Source of the DNA: Staphylotrichum longicolle
Lineage: Eukaryota; Ascomycota; Sordariomycetes; Sordariales; Chaetomiaceae
DNA: 64,000 bases
Direction of reading: 5' to 3'
Assembly (NCBI GenBank): GCA_019096155.1
Contig: JAHCVI010000004.1
Coordinates: forward strand, 1,860,001 to 1,924,000
Each line of letters starts with the position of its first letter. The first letter of the stretch is position 1. Positions 32,563 through 43,802 of this stretch are shown here, piece by piece. Below the pieces are notes generated by a model. That model searched no databases. It saw nothing but the letters and a program-made list of their open reading frames with translations, and was not told the DNA's origin. Position numbers and translations under genes: made by a program.

Positions 32563-34276
32563 ATGACGGGGTCGCTTGTTGGCTGGTCTGCGACACCTCC
32601 ACTCTCGAGTACTAGCATCGAGTCACTGACACGCGGCCAGGCAAGACGGCGACACCACGCGGGGCACATTAAACATCATCAAGACATGTGCTGTCACCAT
32701 CTTTGCCTGCACATGGACCGTCCAGCATCTCAACGTCCCAGCTGCTCATGACGGCGAGTGGCGCAAATTCTTCCGCGCGTGCAAGTGGATGCTTGTTACC
32801 ATCCTGCTCCCGGAACTCATCCTGACCCACGCAATCCTCGAGCTGATCCTGGCAGTGAGGAACATGCAGGATATGGAGGAAGCTATCCAGCTGGACGGGA
32901 GCAGGCGAGAGATAGGGGTCAAGTATCCAACCTGGTGGGTGGCTCTGCGCGCAAGGATGCGCAGGATCTACTCGCTGCACCGTGACGAGGAAGAGGGACG
33001 GGGTGTCAGATTGGCAAGCACAAGCCCGACCGCCCACACCTGGACCCTGACCCACGCCTACTTTGCCAACATGGGCGGTCTTGTCTACGCCTCGTCGCCC
33101 GAGTCGGCCGAGCATCCCTTGACCGGCATGCACCTCGCTCGGTTCTTGGACGCCTTTCAGTTCCCGGAACTCACCGAGGCTGAAATCAAAGACAGGAGCA
33201 AGACAGATGGCTTTGTCAGACTCTTTTCTGTTCTCCAGATATCCTACCTCATGCTGTCCCTCATTATCCGACGCGCCCAGGGCTTACCGGTCTCCCAGCT
33301 TGAGGTCCTAACGCTGGCCTTTGCCGTCTGCGGCGTCGTGACCTACATCACCTGCTGGTACAAGCCAAAAGACGTGGGGGTTCCTCTCTACGTCGGGAAA
33401 GCCCGCGAGGGAAGCCGCGTTCAGGCCCTCAAGGCGTTTGACAGCTTCTGGCGACTACTGAGCAACGACATTGGCAAGCATCAAGACCATCTGTATCGTG
33501 TTCCAAACGACAACGTCCCCATCCAGGACGCAGGGTACACACACTTTGCTACATATCTTCTGGCTTTCGTCTCAGCTCTGTTCAGCAGTCTGCACGCCAT
33601 CGCCTGGAACTTTGACTTCCCGACAGAGACCGAAAGAACCATCTGGCACATTTGCACCATTCTCACCATCCTCATCCCGCCGTTTGGTTTGTTGGGCATC
33701 CCGCTGTCCCAGACGACCTGGCGTGAGGGGAACCCGCGGGAGTTCCTCTATGCCTCTATACGAGTGCTGCGAGAACTCGCCTGGGTGCTCGATGAACCCG
33801 AGGAAAGGCAAGAGGTCAACAACGCCCGCAGGATGCTGGAAGCCGTCCACGACTTGAGAGATGCCGCCGATAGACCAATCAAGCATCTCTACAAGGATCT
33901 GCTCTGGCCGTCAACTGGCGGATGCAAACACGGACGAAAGCTCCGGCAGAATATGCTCGATTTGGTCGAGAAAAAGGCGCCCTTCCAAGACAGGCCTCAC
34001 CTAGACCTGCCCCCCGGATACAGCCGCCATCTCCGTCAGCTCCTCTGTCTCATGGACGGCCAGGGGCCATACAAGATGGTCGAAAAGGTTGCGAGGACCA
34101 ATGTGTTTCCTCGGCGCGCCTTGCCGACGGCCTTCAACAGATGGTTTCTGTACATATTCATGGGCTCTTACTGCCTGGCTCGGCTTGTCCTCGTTGCCGT
34201 CGGCATATCCAGTCTGCGTGCCATGCCTGAGGGGGTCTACGCCGCGACCTGGGCCGATTACATACCTGCCATCTAA
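32563..34276 (+). CDS. Fungal multi-pass membrane protein of unknown function
   Basis: Exon 1 (32563-32585, MTGSLVGW) and exon 2 (32641-34276), joined by a 55-nt intron that makes the Trp codon, give an intact 552-aa protein. It begins GWQDGDTTRGTLNIIKTCAV, a start typical of a large fungal membrane family with the conserved motif TIFACTWTVQHLNVP. Transmembrane segments are visible near residues 22-40 and 62-85, then MLSLIIRR...LTLAFAVCGVVTYITCW, ATYLLAFVSALFSSLHAIAW, ICTILTILIPPFGLLGIPL and IFMGSYCLARLVLVAVGIS. WTLTHAYFANMGGLVYAS is another family signature. Function unknown. Its place beside HeLo, kinase and ankyrin genes suggests, but does not show, a link to the same accessory block. Confidence 0.75.
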
Positions 34277-35311
34277 TCCCCGTGACAGAAGAATTCAATC
34301 CCAGGGTCTCACCTTACCTTGCTATGCGTGTCTCCCGGTCCGCCCTGCAACTTCCTCTCGTGAGACGAGCAAAAACGAGCTTGCCCCTTTCCAAGTACGG
34401 CGAGGGCAGTGAATCAAAGGGATGTATGATTATGAGGCTCTGCGGTTACGACACAAACGAGACTCCGTAATCGTCGACGATGTTCAGGGATGACGGGAAA
34501 GCATACTGCCAGCACCGTTGGATGATGCTGCTGGCAGGGTTGTCATTGCTGGTCAGGGGCCGCTCGCTGTTGTTGAGCGCAGCCCTGACCTGATCCTCAC
34601 CCACCTCAGTTTCAAGCCCGTAGGGCACCCTCCACTCAATGCTCTCGTCGGTGGCGGTTCCAAGAGCAAACATCTCCCGTACTAGGCTGTTGTGTTGTGC
34701 GCCTCCACCCGCAGGACTTTGAGTTTTGGTCCTCTGCTGTTTCTGAGTGTTGGTTGTTGAGTGCAAGCCGCGTCATGGCCAACAACAGCAGTCTTTATAA
34801 AAAATGCGACCAACTGGAGTCTGCGCTGCCTTCCAACCACACTTTGACACTTGCAGCCCCCGCGCACCAGGGGGGGTCCACGGACACGGGAGGTTGTGGA
34901 GTCCTGGAGCGGCGGAGCGACATCATCGAGATGCCCATACCTACATCACCCGCCTCACAACAATCGACACCCAGAGATAACTCTGTTTATAAAAGACCCT
35001 GTATGCTTCCACAGACGAATTGTCCACTCCGTTGCTCTGATACACTCCCAATCCCAGTCCCAAACCATAACTCTCCGTACGCCGATCCACTCCGCAGAGA
35101 ACCTCACCCCGTAAACATGCCCTAAAAACACTCTCCCGGTAACCATGCTGCCAACCACGCGGATGGAGTATGTAGCCCGCGACTCCTTACCGCATTGTCC
35201 GGCCAGTCGCGCTCCCTCACAACCGACTCGACGACCCCCTGATCCATGCCATCAAAGCACAACCGAACCAACGCCCTCTCCCTCCGCACCGTCTCCATCC
35301 TCGTGGCAAAA
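34277..35311. other. Intergenic, convergent, with a possible small gene
   Basis: Region between the membrane protein gene and HIR1. Apart from the doubtful small frame at 34446-34766, no coding-like sequence, RNA gene or repeat was seen. Confidence 0.45.
34446..34766 (-). CDS. Possible small hypothetical protein
   Basis: A 106-codon frame. From the internal Met at 34673 it reads like real protein (MFALGTATDESIEWRVPYGL, NSERPLTSNDNPASSIIQRC). No intron, domain or neighbour supports it. The N-terminal 30 residues are polar and low-complexity. It may be a short gene, an exon of a decayed gene, or chance. Confidence 0.25.
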   Translation of the reverse strand: MHSTTNTQKQQRTKTQSPAGGGAQHNSLVREMFALGTATDESIEWRVPYGLETEVGEDQVRAALNNSERPLTSNDNPASSIIQRCWQYAFPSSLNIVDDYGVSFVS

Positions 35312-38300
35312 CTACTCGCCCACTTCCATCCTCTCAGCACCATTCAGCCCCTGGCCGCCACCAGCAGCGCCTTCTTCATCCTCGTCTTCGTCCTGCGCCT
35401 CGCCGTCGGCCGTCAGGCCAAGAATGCGCGCATACTGGACCGTGAGACGCTGCAGGTCGCGGAATTTGCCTGTTTGTGACACAACCAGTCAGTGAGTCAG
35501 TCGCCTGTCCATAGCCGTAGTATGACATGTCCAGGAGTAAAATGGACCGATGAGAATGTGATGAATGGATGGATGGATGAGCGGGGAAGAAAAGAAGAAG
35601 AAAAAGAGAAACATACCGAGAATCAGCACCACTCCCTTCAACAACTCCCTCCTCTCCCACCCCCGACCGTCCCTCCTCCCCCTCTTTCCACCCATCGACC
35701 CCACCCCTTAACAGCCCCACCACCGACCATCAACCAACTCCTCCACCTTCCCCCAACCCCTCCGCCCCGATGCGCTTGGCATACATGAACAAATACAGCA
35801 AACTCCTCCCTCGCCCGAGCGCCAGGGCGCCCGCGATGCGGTTCTCGAGGTGCGCGACGCTGACGGTGCTCTCTCGAACCCCCTCGAACCGTCCTTGGAC
35901 AGCAGCGTCTTGATGAGGCGCTGCAGGGTGAAGGCGCGGCCCTTAAGGAGGAACTCGGCCGTGGTGTGGCGCTCGAGGTACGGGATGATGCCCGCCGAGA
36001 CGCTGACTTCGCCAGCGCTGGCGCGGCGTCAGGCTTGTCCGAGGATGGCGGGGTGGTGCCGTCTTGGTGGTAGTAGAAGTGGTGGTGGCGATGGGGCCGA
36101 CGGCGGTGGACGACAGCGCGCTGATGGACGAGTCGTTCGAGTTCCAGTACTGGCTGCCGAGGGCCCACCAGGACTCGGAGAGGCGCTGCCAGGCGTACAT
36201 GGCGAGGTAGTAGAAGCCGTCGCCGTTGCAGGGTGGCGCCGGCGCTGTTGAGGCGGAGGTGACGGCGGGAGTGGGGCCCGGGGAGAGGGAGGTGATGGGA
36301 TCGGGCGAGCGAGATGGGCGGGTGGGGGGCCGACATGGTCTTGATGTTGAAGACGTGGCAGAGACCGACCGATGTGATGCAGAGGAGCCAGTGCTCGGGG
36401 GATGACGGAGACTTGCGGCGTGGGGCCCCGCGGGGCAAGGAGCCGTCCTCGCAAGCGGCGGCCCAGAAGTGTTTGTTTCCAGTCACCAAAATAATGGCCC
36501 GGGGCAGGAAGTCTTGCCAGAGAAGCGCGCCGCGTTTGCTGGCGGTGATGTGAGAGGGCTCGCGGGGTTTGATGGGGTTTTTGGCCTCGAGGACCGTGTT
36601 TTCGGGTATCTTTGTTGCCTCCTCAAGCGTCGCCTGGCCTTGGAGCACGCCCTTTTCAAGTGGGCGAAGGATGTGTGACCGAATCTTGGGAACAGCCAAC
36701 CGGACTTGGGAGACGGCGATGGCTGGACTGATGACAGCCGGCCGGAGGTACTCTGGTGTTGGCACCAGCCCATGGCTAGGAGCTGACAAAGGGGCAGATT
36801 CCAGGCCGTCAGGCGTATCAACCAAAATCGGCACGGGCCCTGTCGAAGGACGCTTTCCGCTTGGCTCCTCCTCCTCTTCTCCCTCAATCGCCGCGGCTTT
36901 CCTCTTGTTACCAAGAAGCATCGCAGCAATGCCTCCTCTTGGCAAGCCATGGAAAGGCTTGGACAGGTCCAATATTGTTTGCGGCGTATCGTTCTGCGTT
37001 GTTTTTGTTGTCGATTTCGCCCCAACCAGTTGTGACTGGGGCAATGATAGGAGACCGGTGGCAGACGAAGATACGAGCAGCGGAGCCACCCTCTTCTTCC
37101 CGTCCTTAGTGACCTGCACTCGTGACTTCAACTCGGCTATGCGCTCAGCCGCCTTCTCTGCGTTCTCTTCGGCCGGAGCTGCTTTGGGGGCCTCTTTGCT
37201 CGCCTTCGGCTCTGCGGTGCCGTTGGTCTCACCATTCTTGGACGTTGATTTTGTCCCGTTAGTGGTCGCCGCCTCGCCCTTGTCTTCGGGCTGGAAATCG
37301 CCCATGAGCGCGCCCATCCTTGACTCGGCCCCCCGCAGCTCTCCTGCCTTGCTGTGGTTCTCGAGGTGCAGGCCGTCGACATCCTCAGCGGTACCCATCC
37401 CCTTCCTCGACCCGCCGTACTTCTGCAACGCCTTGTCGTTCTCCTCGGCAGTCGCAACCCATCCCAGCTCGCCCCCCTCGAATTTCACGGCAACGATGGC
37501 GCCGTCCAAGCTCGAGGCAAACAGAGTCTGGCCGTCGGGGGTCCACGCGAGGTCGGAGATGGACTTTGACGCCACGTCTTGCAGAATAACGACCGGTCTT
37601 GAGGTGTTGGTGTTCCATATGCTCAGCGTCTGTCCAGCGGACGCGATGACTGTCACGAGGCTACCAGACCCCTGTCTGACCGTTCTCGCTTGGCTTTTGC
37701 GTGTGAAACAACCTGGGAGAGAACATGCAGACTTCTGTGGGCCCCTCGTGGCCGATCAGGTTGATCTCGCTGTCCCATCTCGAGCGCTCAATGATGGCAA
37801 CGCTGCTCACCGGGCCATTGACCGCGTTGGCCGCTGCGATGTGGTTGCCGTCCGGTGACCAGCTGCACCTCCGAAAGTATGTGGTGAGCGGCGAGCTCTT
37901 GAACGGCGCGCTGATGGTTGTCTCGAGAACAAAGTTGTTGACCATGTCATGCTGAGTCGCGTTCGGCGGCGGCGGGGTGAAGCGGAAGATCTTGATGTGT
38001 CGGTCGTCGCCCGCAGTGGCGAAGAACTTGTTCGCCGGATCGAAGGTAATGCCCTTGACATGGCTCTGGTGAACGGCAATGGTCTTGAGCTTCTCGAAGG
38101 TATGCCCTGACCACACAACCACTTTGGAGTCCAGCCCCACGGAGACAAGGATCGAGTTGTCGTAGGACCAGGCGAGATCCTGAACATCGCTGTCGTGGCC
38201 AACGAGGCGTTTGTGCGTCTTCCAGTTTTCTATCGGCGGCGGCTCGTTCGTGCCTGCAACGGCGTCAGTCAATTCAAGCACCAGCCCGTCCTGCCCTGTG

Positions 38301-38783
38301 TCCACATACCAAAGGTTGCTGCGTGGGAGGGGGGGTTGCTGTCGAGCTGGTAGATGCAGATTACTCGGTCGTCGGCACCAGATGCGAGCGGCCGTTCGGG
38401 GAAAAGCGGACGGAGTGGATGGTGCCTAGGTGATGGCTCATGTGGCAGAGCTGGCGCGGTTTGCCGGAGTCGGGGCCTTCGGAATCGAAGATGGCCTCGG
38501 TCGACCAGACGCGGACGTGGCCATCTGTCCCAGTTCAGCAATGCGTCGTCTCTGCCCAAGGTGCGCAATCGCATCGACATACCTCCGCCGGCGGTGGCTA
38601 GCCTTTTGCCATCGGGAGAAATGTGGCAGCTGTAGACCTCGAAATCCTTCTGCTCCCCTGCGACGAGAGACTGCCGTCAGCAACCAGGCCAGGTCAGGAA
38701 AAAAGACAGAGCAGCTCGAATCCGTTCGCGCATTCGGTCAACTTACCGCTATGCCGTAGCCATGAGGGCTTGATGATATACAT
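35312..38783 (-). CDS. HIR1: HIR1 (HIRA) histone chaperone subunit, with several frame breaks
   Basis: Subunit of the HIR complex, which deposits H3-H4 independently of replication and represses histone genes. Exon 1 (38783-38747, MYIIKPSWLRHS) continues into WD40 repeats: EQKDFEVYSCHISPDGKRLA, GDGHVRVWSTEAIFDSEG, SILVSVGLDSKVVVWSGHTF, FKSSPLTTYFRRCSWSPDGN. A basic middle region and the HIRA domain (HFWAAACEDGS, HWLLCITSVGLCHVFNIKTM, MYAWQRLSESWWALGSQYW) follow. The last exon 35469-35312 reads GKFRDLQRLTVQYARILGLT after an intron 35470-35616. Clear introns are 38658-38746, one just inside exon 2 near 38530-38600, and 38254-38310. Frame switches occur near 38386-38391, near 37665-37685, near 36425-36445 (short deletion), near 36240-36320, near 36020, and between 35740 and 35850. 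The ends are conserved, so the gene is probably intact in the organism and damaged in this assembly. Confidence 0.85.
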
Positions 38784-39760
38784 GTTGTGTGGGAGTGGCC
38801 AATGGGCACGATGGTTTCATGTCGATGTGGTTGTTGAGTGTCGAGTTTGGGCCCTGGGAAACGGAATGGGCCACAAGCTCTCAGACAATTGAGATCGCGA
38901 CCCTGCACGTCTGTTGCGCGCGGCGAGCGGCCAAGGCGTCCCACACGCGCGACACTAAACCTTGAGCTCCGGGGCCTGCGCCCGTGCCCTGATTGGTGCG
39001 GTCCACCCGGGGTTTAGGCTCTCCTGCCTGCCGGAGTCTTGTTGCGGCCCTTGCTCACCCTGCCCTGTCTTGTCGAAGCCTTGCACACGAAGATTCACAA
39101 TGGTCCAAGACCGGGTCTTGCACTCGGAACTTTATTTTGTGGTGTCAAGGTCTTGTCTATATTCGATCCGGCGCAACATGTCTTGTTTATGTTTCTTGCG
39201 CCGTACATGATGTGGTTGGGTTTCCTGCATCCTCCAGACTCTGAGCACTTGGCATGCTGTGGTTTCGAGTGCATGTTTGAACGCACTCAGCGTCCCGTTG
39301 AAGTCTAGACTGGATTTGGTCTGAACCCCCTCACTTTCAATATCTGTGAGCCTCCGCCAGTTTCCAGTTGGAAATCGCCATCCACAGAAACATTGAAAAA
39401 GTCCTCTTTGCCCCGCTCGTCCGGCTGGCAAAGATGTTGGCCATGTGTGGGGGATGAGATGCAAGGGGGCAGTTGAGGTCGTCAGAGAACCGGTGTAGAC
39501 CGAGAAACAATGTTCAAGACATGTACCTCGTGCTTTCCAAAACAATCAATAGATACAAACAAGCCCCTTGTTACATCCCATACCCTCCGCTAAGCCAAGA
39601 AATCCCACTGAAAACACACTGCCCAGAGAAGCGGTAAGGTATCCAACCAGAGAAACATGGAGCGAAATAACCAAGGAAACGAGGAAAGGACAAGGAACGA
39701 AGCAGCAGCCTGACAGCAAGCATCAGACTAGAGTCAGCAAGAACGGCTGTTTGCATGCCA
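38784..39760. other. Intergenic between HIR1 and the lysine-rich protein gene
   Basis: No coding-like frame or RNA gene recognised. The HIR1 promoter should lie in 38784-39100. Confidence 0.5.
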
Positions 39761-40404
39761 TTACTTGGCGGCAGGAGCCTCCTTCTTCTTGGTCGTTGTC
39801 TTGGGCTTGGCCTCCTAGTCGGGTTGTCAGTCATGGCTAGTCCTGAAAGATGGTTGTCGATGGGTGAGAGAGGGGGGGTTGAGGAGGGTCGGGAGGATGC
39901 TCAAGTTACAAAAGACGCGTGCTAAGGGGCAAGGTGGACGGTGTGTACCTTCTCGGCCTTCTCAGCCTTGGCCTCCGTCTTCTTCTCGGCCTTTTCGGCC
40001 TTTGGCTCTGCCTTCTTCTCGGCCTTCTCGGCCTTGGCCTCAGTCTTCTTCTCCGCCTTGTCCGCCTTCTTCTCCGCCTTCTTCTCAGTCGCGTCCGCCT
40101 TCACAGTCGCCTTCTTCACCGCAGCCTTGACCTAATAGGCGGCATGTCAGTATTGAGAGCTGATATCTGGCGTGCGGCTCGGCGCTGAGGAGCGTGACGG
40201 CATCCATACCTTCTTGGCCACACCGCTGTCCTTCTTGGGCGCTGCCTTCTTCTTGGTGACGCCGGTGGGTTTGGCGCCCTTGGCCTCCGCCTTGGCGGCA
40301 GCCTTCTTGGGGGCGGCCTTGCGCTTGATGGTGGGTGCGGTGTCGACGACAGGGACGACGCGTGGCTTGGAATTGCCCGTCGCAGATCGTGTTTCGCGAG
40401 CCAT
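39761..40404 (-). CDS. Lysine/alanine-rich histone H1-like protein
   Basis: Three exons (40404-40210, 40131-39949, 39814-39761) give 143 aa. MARETRSATGNSKPRVVPVV leads into a KRKAAPKKAAAKAEAK segment. A repetitive stretch of KAEKKTEAKAEKAEKKAEPK units (about residues 75-125) follows, and the end is KPKTTTKKKEAPAAK. Composition and repeats match the tail of histone H1 and other chromatin-binding lysine-rich proteins. No globular winged-helix domain is present, so it is not a canonical H1. Probably nuclear and DNA-binding through charge. The first and second introns each interrupt the protein between Lys codons. Confidence 0.7.
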
Positions 40405-42107
40405 CTCTGCGGTTTTGTGTTGCGTGACGATCTGCGCAGATGAGTAAGCATGTAATCGACACGTATATGCCACCAGAAGCAAGATTGGTTTGTTGAGAGC
40501 GGGACGCGACAGCGGTGGTCTGGCATGGTGCCATGGTTCCGTCGCGGCCTGTCGCAAAAGCGCGACCAGCTCGCGCAAGATAGGAGCTTCGACTCACAAT
40601 GTGAACAAAAGGTTCTTGCAACAAAAAAGTTTACAATGAAGAACCAAGTGCAGGGAGCAGTGAAATTGAGGATGCGTCTTTTGAGAGAGCAGAAGGGGAA
40701 GCAGGAGAGAGGGGGGTTGTCGTCTCGGAGGCGGATGTCGCAAGGAAAACAAAGGTGGGCGGCACAAAAACACGGGGCTGGCGCACCGGCACCACCACCA
40801 CCAGCTTGCCTCCCTCCCGCAACGGTCCCCTCCAAAAACCCCGGTAAATTAGAGCTCCTGAGCTGTGCGTGTTCGGTCGCCGGATTGCTGTTTTGTTTTT
40901 GGCACTAGCTCTGTCCCTTATTCTGCTGATTTGGACCTTTTTCTCTTTCATGGACCCCTTGGACCCTGGCCCGTTTCCCGCCCCGGAGGTTAGGTCCCTG
41001 AAGCTTCGAAGGCCTCTCCCCGCAAGTCAAGGCTCTAGATGGGCCGTTGCCGCGCGCCTGCTGACAGAGGCCTGGGTGCAGCCATGACACGTGTCGGAGG
41101 TGGCATCCATTGGTGTTCGGGTCTCCGTTGTCCTCTAGCATTTTGACAATCGACTGCCCTGAGATGCCAGCATCGCGTTTCAGGACACAGGGTCTAGCGC
41201 ACCCAAGAGTGGTGCCAAGGTGTCCCGGATAATGGATCCATTTGCGATATTGATAACATATCGGATGGTTTTGGCGTAAAGACAATCCTAGCGCAAAGCA
41301 TGGCGGAGGAGTGGACTGTGAGGAAGAACGGATGGAAAAGTGAGAGCGAATGACCTCGATTGAAGATCTTAAGTCCTAAGTTTTGTTGTAAGATGCAGGG
41401 GCGGGCCAGGCAGTTGGGATGTTGTGGGACTGGACCCACCTTCCCGAAGCCACTGAATGCCAGAAGGTCGTTGAAGAGACTACCCCGCATCAAGTGGGGC
41501 CCAGCTGCTGAAGCTATTCAGAACCCCGATCCAACACATCAGACCCGCAACACCTTCGATGAGACGCGCGCGCACCGCATGTTCTTACGCTTCGTATGAG
41601 AGGAGTATTCAGGTATTAACACAAGTCTCCTAACAGTTCGTTTGAACTGCGCGATTCGGAATACCACTGGAGCTTCTCAGTTGCAGATCCACGTCTCCCT
41701 TTGAATGGAATGGGTATCCAGAGTGATATCGTTGTTGCTACTCTTGAATTTGGGCAATTATTTCTTTCGAGTACGGCGTACTCTCTACAATGGTCTAAGA
41801 TGATACCGTGCCGGGTGAGCAAACCTGCTTTCCTGTGGGATGCAACTCGCAGATCCCAACACGATGGTCTGGAACCCGGACCCTAGATGTGGGGGAACCG
41901 TGAGTGGGGTTCGCGCAGGAAGCCCGTCAGCCAACCATCAGCATGAATCCTTCCGAATTGCCCAGAGGCGGGGGCCTCTACTCAGAAATAAACCCATCCT
42001 CACACTTGACATCTTCCTTGAAGTTTCACGTCTTTGCACATCGCACCTCGTCACCCAATTATCAACTGACAGCGCTTGCAACGAGATCTGAAATTGTCAA
42101 TGTCAGA
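40405..42107. other. Intergenic, no gene recognised
   Basis: 1.7 kb without a coding-like frame. The left part carries the promoter of the lysine-rich gene; the last few hundred bases should hold the MAP2 promoter. Confidence 0.5.
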
Positions 42108-43802
42108 ATGGGATCTAGGTCTCCAGAGGACGACGGTCGCCGGCACCATGGTATGTGATCCAGTCCTACAGCTTTGATCGTTCCGTCATGTGCCAATGCT
42201 CATTTACCAAACGACTCTCCCAACGCGGATGAGTCTGAATCGAACTCCGTCCTTGGCGGAGAGCCGCGCGGCTCGCACATGTCGCGCGACGGAGATGGTT
42301 GTCTCGGAAACGGTAGTGACGATGATGAGAGCGACGGCGACGGCGAAGAGGGTGAAGTAGGTGCCGCATCAGCCGACACTGGAGCCACCCAAAAGAAGCG
42401 CAGGAAGCGCAACAAGAAAAAGTCCAAGAAGAAGAGCAAGACAAATGTGACCACTCAACAAACCTCGCCACCGCGAATCCCGTTGACCACTCTCTTCCCC
42501 TCCGGCAACTACCCCGAAGGCGAAGTGCAGAGCTACCTAGCCACGGCACGCACAACAGCTGCCGAAGTCCGCTCCAATAGCCGGCGCCAATGGGAGGACG
42601 AGACCTTTCTCAGCAACTACCGCAAAGCCGCCGAGATTCACCGGCAAACCCGGCGATGGGTCCAGGACACAGCCAAGCCGGGCCAAACGCTGCAGGGCCT
42701 CGCGGAGGGCATCGAGGATAGCGTCCGGGCTTTGCTGGATAATGCAGGTCTAGAGCCCGGAGATGCCTTGAAGTCTGGCATGGGTTTCCCCACGGGCCTC
42801 TGCCTCAATCACCAAGTCGCCCATTACACGCCCAACCCGGGCCAAAAGCCCGTGGTGCTCCAGCAGCAGGACGTCTTGACTGTTGACTTTGGCGTCCACA
42901 TCAACGGCTGGATCCTGGACAGCGCCTTCACCATGGCGTTCGACCCGACCTACGACAACCTTCTGGCTGCGGTCAAAGATGCCACCAACACCGGCGTCAA
43001 GGTAGGTAGATGAACAACCCTTCTCAGCCACGATCCCTTGAACAAGACGTACTAATGCGGCTCCCAGACGGCCGGGATCGACGTGCGGATAAGCGACGTC
43101 AGCGCCGCCATCCAGGAAGTCATGGAAAGCTACGAGGTCGAGATCCGCGGCAAGACATACCGCGTCAAGCCGGTGCGGAACCTCAGCGGCCACAACATCA
43201 AGCAATACCACATCCACGGCGGCAAGTCGATCCCGTTCGTAAAGAACCGCGACCAGACCAAGATGGAAGAGGGCGAGGTGTTTGCCATTGAGACCTTTGG
43301 GTCCACGGGGCGCGGGTACATCGTCGATGATGTGAGACCTCTTTTCCTGATTCCACTCACCGCCCTCACCGCCAGGTCCTAACAAACTGCGCAGGTTGGC
43401 GTCTACGGCTACGGACTCAACCATGACGCCCCACTGAGGGCCCCCGTCCCCATCTCATCGGCCAAGCGCCTGCACAAGACGATCCGAGACAACTTTGGCA
43501 CCATTGTCTCTGCCAACTGGCGGGCGTGAGTTCCCTTGCTCTGAAAATTTGCCGAGTGCGTTGGCTTCTTGTCGGTCAGATATTGACTTGCATGACAGAT
43601 GAACTACCTGGTTCAGAACGGAGTTGTGGAGGAGTACGTGCCCCTAATGGATGTCAAGGGGTCGTACTCGGCCCAGTTCGAGCATGTAAGCCTTTGTAAT
43701 CAATGTTTGATATCCGTGGAAACACCAGACTGACGTCCGCTTCAGACCTTCCTCCTTCGCGAGACGCACAAGGAGGTCTTTAGTCGCGGAGATGATTACT
43801 GA
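42108..43802 (+). CDS. MAP2: Methionine aminopeptidase 2
   Basis: Cobalt/manganese enzyme that removes the initiator Met from nascent proteins. Acidic and Lys-rich N-terminus (GSDDDESDGDGEEGEVGAAS, KKRRKRNKKKSKKKSK), then the catalytic domain. Metal ligands and active-site His are present: NHQVAHYTPN (His), VDFGVHINGWILDSAF (two Asp), GHNIKQYHIHGGKSIP (His), FAIETFGSTGRG (Glu) and AQFEHTFLL (Glu). Introns at 43002-43067, 43332-43394, 43526-43598 and 43686-43745 are clear. The start is uncertain: exon 1 42108-42150 (MGSRSPEDDGRRHHG) has a donor but no in-phase acceptor, so translation could begin later, near the Met at 42280. Around 43507 the frame does not fit the next exon. One extra T (GTCTTCTGCC) would give the conserved IVFC and bring MNYLVQNGVVEEYV into phase. 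Confidence 0.88.

Noticed and set aside
34446..34766. Treating this small frame as a confident gene
   Set aside because: It is listed only at low confidence; no domain, intron or neighbour supports it.
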